Part shown: positions 7,010 to 12,171 of the stretch, piece after piece
How the letters are laid out: each line of letters starts with the position of its first letter
Numbering within the stretch: the stretch's first letter is position 1
Assembly: GCA_036654795.1 (NCBI GenBank)
Contig: JAVVRI010000093.1
Span: 1-12,171, forward strand
Direction: 5' to 3'
Origin: JAVVRI01 sp036654795
Lineage (GTDB): Bacteria; Bacteroidota; Bacteroidia; Bacteroidales; Tannerellaceae
DNA length: 12,171 bases
Translations under genes and position numbers: made by a program
Notes under the pieces: generated by a model
Told to the model about the DNA's origin: nothing
What the model saw: only the letters and a program-made list of their open reading frames with translations
Databases searched by the model: none

Positions 7010-8089
7010 ATGGAAAACGAATGCACACTGTCAGGGCTTGCAATAAGTAATTTCAGCAAGCTGATTGACGGAAAAGCTACGAAGCTCTGCGTCCTCACAA
7101 ACAAAAAAGGAGCGGAACTAACTATCACCAACTACGGTGCAAAAATTGTATCGCTTATGGTGCCCGACAGAGACGGGAAAATGACCGATGTAGTAACCGG
7201 ACATGACTCTATAGATGACTATCTGACCTCCGCGGAGCCTTTTTTTGGCGCTATCTGCGGACGATACGGCAATCGTATTGCTGCCGGCAAATTCGAAATA
7301 GATGGTCAAGTACACAACAAGCTGGCCATTAACAACGGTCCCAATTGTCTGCATGGCGGGATTAAAGGCTTCAACGCCCAAGTTTGGGACGTGGAGCAAA
7401 AGGATAAACAGACGGTAATACTAAACTACACATCGCCTGATGGAGAAGAGGGTTTCCCCGGAGAACTGCAAACGACTGTCATTTATTACTTATCAGACGT
7501 AAACGAAGTAGTAATTATGTATCGCGCTGTTACCAGCAAACCAACCGTTCTGAACTTAACCAACCATTCCTATTTCAACCTCTCCGGAGCAGGAGATCCT
7601 TCCGTCTACGACCACGTACTGACCATCAATGCCGATTTCTATCTACCAACAGACAACACCGCCATCCCCTACGGACCGAAAGAAAAGGTAGAGGGCACGC
7701 CAATGGATTTTCGCACGCCACACACAGTGGGCGAACGGATAGACCAGGAGTTCGAGCAGCTAATCTTTGGCAAAGGCTACGACCACACGTACATATTAAA
7801 TAAAGAAAATAACGAATTGTCATTTTGTGCCCGTTGCTCATCGCCTAAAACTGGCATTGTAATGGAAACATATACCACACAACCGGGTGTACAGCTATAC
7901 ACTGGAAACTGGATGACCAACGCACTCGTGGGTAAGAACGGACAGCACTACCCCGAACGGGCAGCGCTCTGTCTGGAAACGCAGCACTTTCCCGACAGCC
8001 CCAACAAGGCCGACTATCCCTCCACCCTGCTCCGTCCGGATGAAACATTTATAAGCTCAACTATCTATAAATTCTCAACAGAACAATAA
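7010..8089 (+). CDS. galM: Aldose 1-epimerase (galactose mutarotase)
   Basis: GalM interconverts the alpha and beta anomers of galactose and other aldoses, supplying alpha-D-galactose to galactokinase. From the chosen ATG the protein is 359 residues, normal for the family. Family residues are visible: GRYGNRI (84-90) with the substrate arginine at R89, H115 in NCLHGG, the catalytic acid H186 in TNHSYFNL, the substrate-binding D258 in GKGYDHT, and the catalytic base E323 in CLETQHFPDS. No signal peptide is evident, so it should be cytoplasmic. An in-frame ATG at 6944 would add 22 basic and hydrophobic residues, but it lies upstream of the candidate promoter elements, and Bacteroides homologues as I recall them begin close to MENECTLSGL; I therefore prefer 7010. 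The transporter gene begins 28 bases after its stop, so the two are very likely one transcript. Confidence 0.94.
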   Translation: MENECTLSGLAISNFSKLIDGKATKLCVLTNKKGAELTITNYGAKIVSLMVPDRDGKMTDVVTGHDSIDDYLTSAEPFFGAICGRYGNRIAAGKFEIDGQVHNKLAINNGPNCLHGGIKGFNAQVWDVEQKDKQTVILNYTSPDGEEGFPGELQTTVIYYLSDVNEVVIMYRAVTSKPTVLNLTNHSYFNLSGAGDPSVYDHVLTINADFYLPTDNTAIPYGPKEKVEGTPMDFRTPHTVGERIDQEFEQLIFGKGYDHTYILNKENNELSFCARCSSPKTGIVMETYTTQPGVQLYTGNWMTNALVGKNGQHYPERAALCLETQHFPDSPNKADYPSTLLRPDETFISSTIYKFSTEQ

Positions 8090-8117
8090 TTATTAATCAT
8101 ACAAACAAAAAAAATTA

Positions 8118-9395
8118 ATGACAATGGAATCTACCAAACAAAAAAACTACACGCTGCCCATCTTGATGATGATTGCGCTCTTCTTCATGATCTCATTCGT
8201 GACGGGACTGCAAAACCCAATGGGTATTATCGTTAAGAACCAGTTCGCAGCCAGCAACTTTATGTCGCAGTTGGGAAATGCAGCCAACTTTATCGCTTAT
8301 GCCTTTATGGGTATCCCGGCCGGTATATTACTGCAAAAGATTGGTTACAAAAAAACAGCCTTATTGGCTATCATCGTAGGTTTCTGCGGTGTTGGCATCT
8401 CTTACATGTCCGGACAGGTTGGAAGCTATTCTGTTTACCTGGCAGGCGCTTTCATTTCAGGTTTCTCTATGTGTATGTTAAATACAGTAGTAAACCCGAT
8501 GTTGAACACACTTGGTGGTGGTGGCAACAAGGGCAACCAGCTGATCCAGATCGCCGGATCAGTTAACTCAGTGGGTGCAACAATCGTTCCCGTATTGGTA
8601 GGTTACTTGATTGGTGACGCAACCCGTGCACAGATCAGCGACGCTAGTCCTGCTTTGTTCTTGGCAATGGGTATCTTTGCCGTTGTATTTGTTGTATTGT
8701 TCAGCATGAACATCCCTGAACCTCACCTGATCAAGAAAGACGCAGTAAAGATTGTTGAAAAACACAGTGCACTTTCTTTCCGTCACTTCACTTTAGGTAC
8801 GATTGCTATCTTTGTGTATGTAGGTGTTGAAGTAGGTATTCCTAACTTTATGAACCTGTTTGCCACAACAGAACTAGGTATTGACACGACTATTGCCGGT
8901 TCAATCGTAGGAACTTATTGGTTCTTGATGATGATAGGACGTTTGGGTGGTGCCTCTTTGGGAGCACGTATTTCCAGTAAGGCCATGCTGACAGTAGCTT
9001 CTGTGCTTGGTTTGGTATTTATCCTAGCTGCTATCTTTGCACCGACAGAAACAACAGCCAGCATGCCAGTATTCTTGTCTGACATTTCATTTGGTCTGGT
9101 AGAAGTGCCGGTTGGTATTATGTTTATGGCTCTTTGCGGATTGTGCACCTCCATTATGTGGGGTGGCATCTTTAACTTGGCTGTAGAAGGCTTGGGTAAA
9201 TATACGGCAGCTGCTTCGGGTATCTTTATGGTAATGGTTTGCGGTGGTGGTATACTGCCGTTAATCCAAGGTGGTGTAGCCGACGTAGCCGGTTTCAAAC
9301 TGAGCTTCTTGGTGATCGCTCTGGGTTTGGCTTACTTGTTGTATTACGCACTGATCGGCAGCAAGAATGTAAACAAAGACATTCCTGTTGAATAA
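8118..9395 (+). CDS. Glucose/galactose:proton symporter, FHS (FucP-like) family of the MFS
   Basis: This 425-residue, highly hydrophobic protein has about twelve membrane segments with a central cytoplasmic loop at about 200-222. It resembles the fucose-galactose-glucose:H+ symporter (FHS) family, which imports hexoses across the inner membrane using the proton gradient. Supporting stretches are FVTGLQNPMG (27-36), GNAANFIAYAFMGIPAG (53-69) followed by the basic loop QKIGYKKT, VVNPMLNTLG (124-133), YVGVEVGIPNF (234-244) and GRLGGASLGARIS (274-286). Such genes are often annotated gluP or 'glucose/galactose transporter'. Placement between galM and galK supports galactose as substrate. A second in-frame ATG at 8124 is an equally possible start. 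Codons look noticeably richer in T-ending forms (GGT, GTT, GCT) than in galM, which may reflect high expression. Glucose or fucose cannot be excluded as substrates. Confidence 0.9.
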   Translation: MTMESTKQKNYTLPILMMIALFFMISFVTGLQNPMGIIVKNQFAASNFMSQLGNAANFIAYAFMGIPAGILLQKIGYKKTALLAIIVGFCGVGISYMSGQVGSYSVYLAGAFISGFSMCMLNTVVNPMLNTLGGGGNKGNQLIQIAGSVNSVGATIVPVLVGYLIGDATRAQISDASPALFLAMGIFAVVFVVLFSMNIPEPHLIKKDAVKIVEKHSALSFRHFTLGTIAIFVYVGVEVGIPNFMNLFATTELGIDTTIAGSIVGTYWFLMMIGRLGGASLGARISSKAMLTVASVLGLVFILAAIFAPTETTASMPVFLSDISFGLVEVPVGIMFMALCGLCTSIMWGGIFNLAVEGLGKYTAAASGIFMVMVCGGGILPLIQGGVADVAGFKLSFLVIALGLAYLLYYALIGSKNVNKDIPVE

Positions 9396-9420
9396 GTATA
9401 AATTAAATTAGAAACAGATA

Positions 9421-9470
9421 GAAGAGGTTAGTTAAGGGCATCCATCAGGCAAAACTTAACTAATCTCTTT
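9421..9470 (+). terminator. Long intercistronic stem-loop between the transporter gene and galK
   Basis: Positions 9423-9436 pair with 9455-9468 to give a 14-bp stem containing one G-T wobble, extendable by two more pairs to 9421-9470. The loop is 18 bases (9437-9454). The descending arm runs into a weakly T-rich stretch (CTTTATTACTT). It begins 26 bases after the transporter stop and ends 48 bases before the galK ATG. It could be an intrinsic terminator, an attenuator allowing partial read-through, or an mRNA-stabilising structure protecting the galM-transporter transcript. The stem is AT-rich and the T-run broken, so full termination is doubtful. No consensus promoter was found between it and galK. 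Confidence 0.55.
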
Positions 9471-9517
9471 ATTACTTGTACACAATTTCATTATTAACCT
9501 TTTAAAACACAAATATT

Positions 9518-10669
9518 ATGGATGTAGAATATGTAAGAAGTCGCTTTATCAAGCATTTCGACGGAACAACAGGGTCAGTATATGCCTCACCCGGACGTAT
9601 CAATTTAATTGGTGAACATACCGATTATAACGGTGGCTTTGTATTCCCTGGAGCAATTGATAAGGGAATGATCGCTGAAATAAAACTAAACGGAACACAT
9701 AAAGTTCGCGCCTATTCAATCGACCTGAAGGACTACGTAGAGTTCGGGCTAAATGAAGAAGACGCCCCCCATGCCAGCTGGGCACGCTATATATTTGGCG
9801 TATGCCGCGAAATTATCAAACGAGGTGGAAAGCTGGAAGGCTTCAACACGGCTTTTGCAGGAGACGTACCTCTAGGTGCCGGCATGTCGTCATCTGCTGC
9901 TTTGGAAAGTACGTATGCCTTTGCCCTGAACGAACTGTTCAACTGTGGCATCGACAAGTTCGAACTAGCTAAGATCGGACAAGCAACGGAGCATAACTAT
10001 TGCGGCGTAAATTGCGGTATTATGGACCAGTTCGCTTCTGTATTTGGCAAGGCAGGCAGCCTGATTCGTCTGGATTGCCGTTCCTTGGAGTATCAGTATT
10101 TCCCCTTCAATCCGGTAGGATACAAGCTGGTATTGCTGGACTCTGTGGTAAAGCACGAATTGGCTTCGTCGGCTTACAACAAACGCCGCCAGTCATGCGA
10201 AGCAGCTGCTAAGGCTATCCGCGCAAGACATCCGGAAGTAGAATTTCTACGTGACGCCACCATGCCATGGCTGGAAGAGGTAAAGACAGAAATCAGTGCA
10301 GAGGACTATATGCGTGCCGAATATGTAATCGAAGAGGTACAACGCGTGCTCGACGTTTGCGAAGCCTTGGAGAAGGGCGACTACGAAACTGTCGGTAAAA
10401 AGATGTACGAAACGCATCACGGCATGAGCAAACTGTATGAAGTAAGCTGCGAAGAGCTGGACTTCCTGAACGATATTGCCCGCAAATGCGGCGTAACCGG
10501 ATCGCGCGTAATGGGTGGCGGTTTCGGTGGTTGCACCATCAACCTCGTAAAAGAAGAGAAGTATGACGCCTTTGTGGCCGAAGCCTTCAGCGCATACAAA
10601 GCCAAATTTGGTCGCGAACCGAAACTGTATAATGTAGTCATCAGCGATGGAGCCCGCAAATTATGCTGA
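9518..10669 (+). CDS. galK: Galactokinase
   Basis: GalK is a cytoplasmic GHMP-superfamily kinase that phosphorylates alpha-D-galactose with ATP to galactose-1-phosphate, the committing step of the Leloir pathway. The protein is 383 residues, the usual length. All three family motifs are present: the galactokinase signature GRINLIGEHTDYNGG (26-40) with the catalytic arginine R27, the ATP-binding PLGAGMSSSAALE (118-130), and the C-terminal GGGFGGCT (333-340). D170 in CGIMDQFAS is the expected catalytic base. The chosen ATG places the signature at its usual distance from the N-terminus. It follows the transporter gene after a 122-bp gap holding the stem-loop, and ends before a strong terminator. 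galT and galE, which would process the product, are not in the window. Confidence 0.97.
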   Translation: MDVEYVRSRFIKHFDGTTGSVYASPGRINLIGEHTDYNGGFVFPGAIDKGMIAEIKLNGTHKVRAYSIDLKDYVEFGLNEEDAPHASWARYIFGVCREIIKRGGKLEGFNTAFAGDVPLGAGMSSSAALESTYAFALNELFNCGIDKFELAKIGQATEHNYCGVNCGIMDQFASVFGKAGSLIRLDCRSLEYQYFPFNPVGYKLVLLDSVVKHELASSAYNKRRQSCEAAAKAIRARHPEVEFLRDATMPWLEEVKTEISAEDYMRAEYVIEEVQRVLDVCEALEKGDYETVGKKMYETHHGMSKLYEVSCEELDFLNDIARKCGVTGSRVMGGGFGGCTINLVKEEKYDAFVAEAFSAYKAKFGREPKLYNVVISDGARKLC

Positions 10670-10707
10670 ATATTCTTTTTAGTTAATAAATTATTTTTCA
10701 GTTCAAG

Positions 10708-10742
10708 AATGGCACGCAGAAAACTGCGTGCCATTTCTTTTT
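10708..10742 (+). terminator. Intrinsic terminator after galK
   Basis: A perfect 12-bp stem (10708-10719 with 10724-10735) with a GC-rich core (GGCACGCAG / CTGCGTGCC) and an AAAA loop is followed by a T-rich tail (TTTCTTTTT, 10734-10742). It starts 38 bases after the galK stop and separates the galactose genes from the transketolase unit. Confidence 0.93.
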
Positions 10743-10818
10743 AATAGGCTTTCGTATGAGTAATAGCTAAAAAGAGCATTTGTTTGTCGTATATAATGGC
10801 CGATACAAAGAGATTGTC

Positions 10819-10826
10819 TATCTTTG
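10819..10826 (+). promoter_or_regulatory. -7 promoter element for transketolase
   Basis: TATCTTTG is a perfect match to the Bacteroides -7 consensus TAnnTTTG, between the galK terminator and the transketolase ATG. The expected -33 position (about 10795-10798, AATG) is only a partial match to TTTG. Better TTTG copies at 10779-10782 and 10783-10786 lie too far upstream for normal spacing. Initiation would fall near 10833, giving a leader of about 19 bases. Confidence 0.6.
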
Positions 10827-10851
10827 CGAAAACTTAAAACATTTCAGCAAG

Positions 10852-12171
10852 ATGAACGATAGTATAATAATGAACAAAGCGGCTGATAACATTCGTATAC
10901 TGGCTGCGTCAATGGTAGAAAAGGCTAAATCCGGTCACCCGGGAGGCGCTATGGGTGGTGCAGACTTTATAAACGTGTTGTTTTCGGAGTTTATGATATA
11001 CGATCCTCGAAACCCCAAGTGGGAAGGAAGAGACCGTCTGTTTTTGGATCCGGGACACATGTCGCCCATGCTTTATTCTGTACTCGCACTTACCGGTAAA
11101 TACACCCTGGAGGAGCTCAAGCAGTTCCGTCAATGGGGTAGCGTTACGCCGGGTCATCCTGAAGTAGACATTATGCGTGGAGTGGAAAACACATCCGGTC
11201 CGCTGGGACAAGGACACACTTACGCCGTAGGTGCCGCCATCGCCGCCAAGTTCCTCAAAGCCCGTTTGGGAGAAGAGATGATGAACCAAACCATCTACAC
11301 CTACATCTCCGATGGAGGTATCCAGGAAGAAATATCACAAGGAGCCGGGCGCGTAGCCGGAACGCTTGGATTGGACAATCTGATCATGTTCTATGATGCC
11401 AACAACGTGCAGCTATCTACTACCGTAGAAGAGGTAACGTGCGAAAACGTAGCCATGAAATACGAAGCATGGGGCTGGAAGGTCATTACCATCAACGGCA
11501 ATGACGTAGACGCCATCCGCGCAGCACTGACCGAAGCAAAGGCTGTATCCGACCGTCCGACACTGATCATTGGCAATACCATTATGGGTAAAGGTGCCCT
11601 CGGCGCCGATGCCAGCAGCTACGAAAACAAAGTATCCACACACGGGCAACCGCTCTCAGCAGCCGGTGTGTCCATACCCAATACCATCAATGCTCTCGGT
11701 GGAAATGTAGACGAACCGTTTGCCATCTTCCCCGACGTAGCCGCCCTCTATGCCAACCGCGCTAAAGAGCTAATCGCAATCACAGACAAACATTATGCTA
11801 TCAAAGCTGTTTGGGCAAAAGCCCATCCGGAACGTGCAGCCAAGTTGGAGCAATGGTTCTCCGGCATACTGCCCACAATCGACTGGGAAGCGATCACACA
11901 AAAGCCTGCACAAGCTACACGTGTTGCCTCAGCAACCGTATTGGGTATATTGGCTACACAGATAGAAAACATGATCTGCTCTTCTGCCGACCTTTCGAAT
12001 TCAGACAAGACCGACGGATTCCTAAAAAAGACCCATTCCTTAGTGAAGGGTGACTTCAGCGGTGCCTTCTTCCAAGCCGGTGTGTCGGAACTGACCATGG
12101 CATGCGTCTGTATTGGTATGGCGCTTCACGGTGGCGTAACGACTGCTTGCGGCACCTTTTTTGTCTTCTCA
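10852..12171 (+). CDS. tkt: Transketolase, N-terminal 440 residues (3' end cut by the window)
   Basis: Transketolase moves two-carbon ketol units between sugar phosphates with thiamine diphosphate (TPP) and a divalent metal, in the non-oxidative pentose phosphate pathway. The open frame runs off the window end; the family is usually about 660-680 residues, so roughly a third is missing. Conserved residues are seen: H29 in KSGHPGG, H69 in DPGHMSP, H102 in TPGHPE, the TPP/metal motif beginning at D153 in SDGGIQEE with its distal Asn in DANN (182-185), and H264 in STHG. FSGAFFQAGVSELTMA (402-417) opens the pyrimidine-binding domain, with E413 as the expected cofactor-activating glutamate. The motif starts SDG where many enzymes have GDG. 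An alternative start is Met7 (ATG at 10870). It has its own promoter and follows a terminator, so it is a separate transcription unit from galK. Confidence 0.95.
   Translation, partial: MNDSIIMNKAADNIRILAASMVEKAKSGHPGGAMGGADFINVLFSEFMIYDPRNPKWEGRDRLFLDPGHMSPMLYSVLALTGKYTLEELKQFRQWGSVTPGHPEVDIMRGVENTSGPLGQGHTYAVGAAIAAKFLKARLGEEMMNQTIYTYISDGGIQEEISQGAGRVAGTLGLDNLIMFYDANNVQLSTTVEEVTCENVAMKYEAWGWKVITINGNDVDAIRAALTEAKAVSDRPTLIIGNTIMGKGALGADASSYENKVSTHGQPLSAAGVSIPNTINALGGNVDEPFAIFPDVAALYANRAKELIAITDKHYAIKAVWAKAHPERAAKLEQWFSGILPTIDWEAITQKPAQATRVASATVLGILATQIENMICSSADLSNSDKTDGFLKKTHSLVKGDFSGAFFQAGVSELTMACVCIGMALHGGVTTACGTFFVFS

Noticed and set aside
6766..7131. 121-codon minus-strand open frame across the galM start
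   Set aside because: It overlaps the conserved start of galM, shows no recognisable motif, and its hydrophobic composition follows from reading AT-rich intergenic DNA on the other strand.
10417..10734. 105-codon minus-strand open frame covering the galK end and terminator
   Set aside because: It is antisense to conserved galK sequence including the third GHMP motif and would run through the terminator hairpin, so it is a shadow.

Overview
The window looks like a chromosomal segment from a member of the Bacteroidales (Bacteroides, Phocaeicola, Parabacteroides or a close relative). This rests on protein-level resemblance of GalM, the sugar transporter, GalK and transketolase to Bacteroides homologues as I remember them, on perfect TAnnTTTG-type -7 boxes upstream of two genes, and on the lack of clear Shine-Dalgarno sequences before the starts. 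No tRNA, rRNA, transposase, phage gene or CRISPR array was seen.

Layout, left to right. Positions 1-60 hold four copies of AGTTTCA in alternating orientation, probably an operator for a gene beyond the left edge. A strong intrinsic terminator (91-141, minus strand) then closes a three-gene minus-strand efflux operon, transcribed right to left: a lipoprotein membrane fusion protein (4521-5570), an RND inner-membrane pump (1468-4509) and a TolC-like outer-membrane channel (164-1462). Together they would form one tripartite envelope-spanning exporter. The 113-bp leader of this operon carries a compact inverted repeat that may be an operator. Upstream on the same strand lies a membrane-anchored DNA/RNA non-specific endonuclease (5684-6688) with its own good promoter. 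A 321-bp divergent intergenic region follows.

The right half is on the plus strand: galM (aldose 1-epimerase, 7010-8089), an FHS-type glucose/galactose transporter of the major facilitator superfamily (8118-9395), a long intercistronic stem-loop (9421-9470), galK (galactokinase, 9518-10669), a strong intrinsic terminator (10708-10742), then a separate promoter and the first 440 codons of a transketolase (10852 to the window end). The galM-transporter-galK set imports galactose, equilibrates its anomers and phosphorylates it to galactose-1-phosphate. galT and galE are not in the window, so the Leloir pathway must be completed elsewhere. Transketolase belongs to the non-oxidative pentose phosphate pathway and appears to be an independent transcription unit.

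All full-length genes look intact. I do not see a convincing undescribed system. The best second-look items are non-coding: the alternating AGTTTCA cluster at the left edge, the operator-like repeat ahead of the efflux operon, and the stem-loop separating the transporter from galK.
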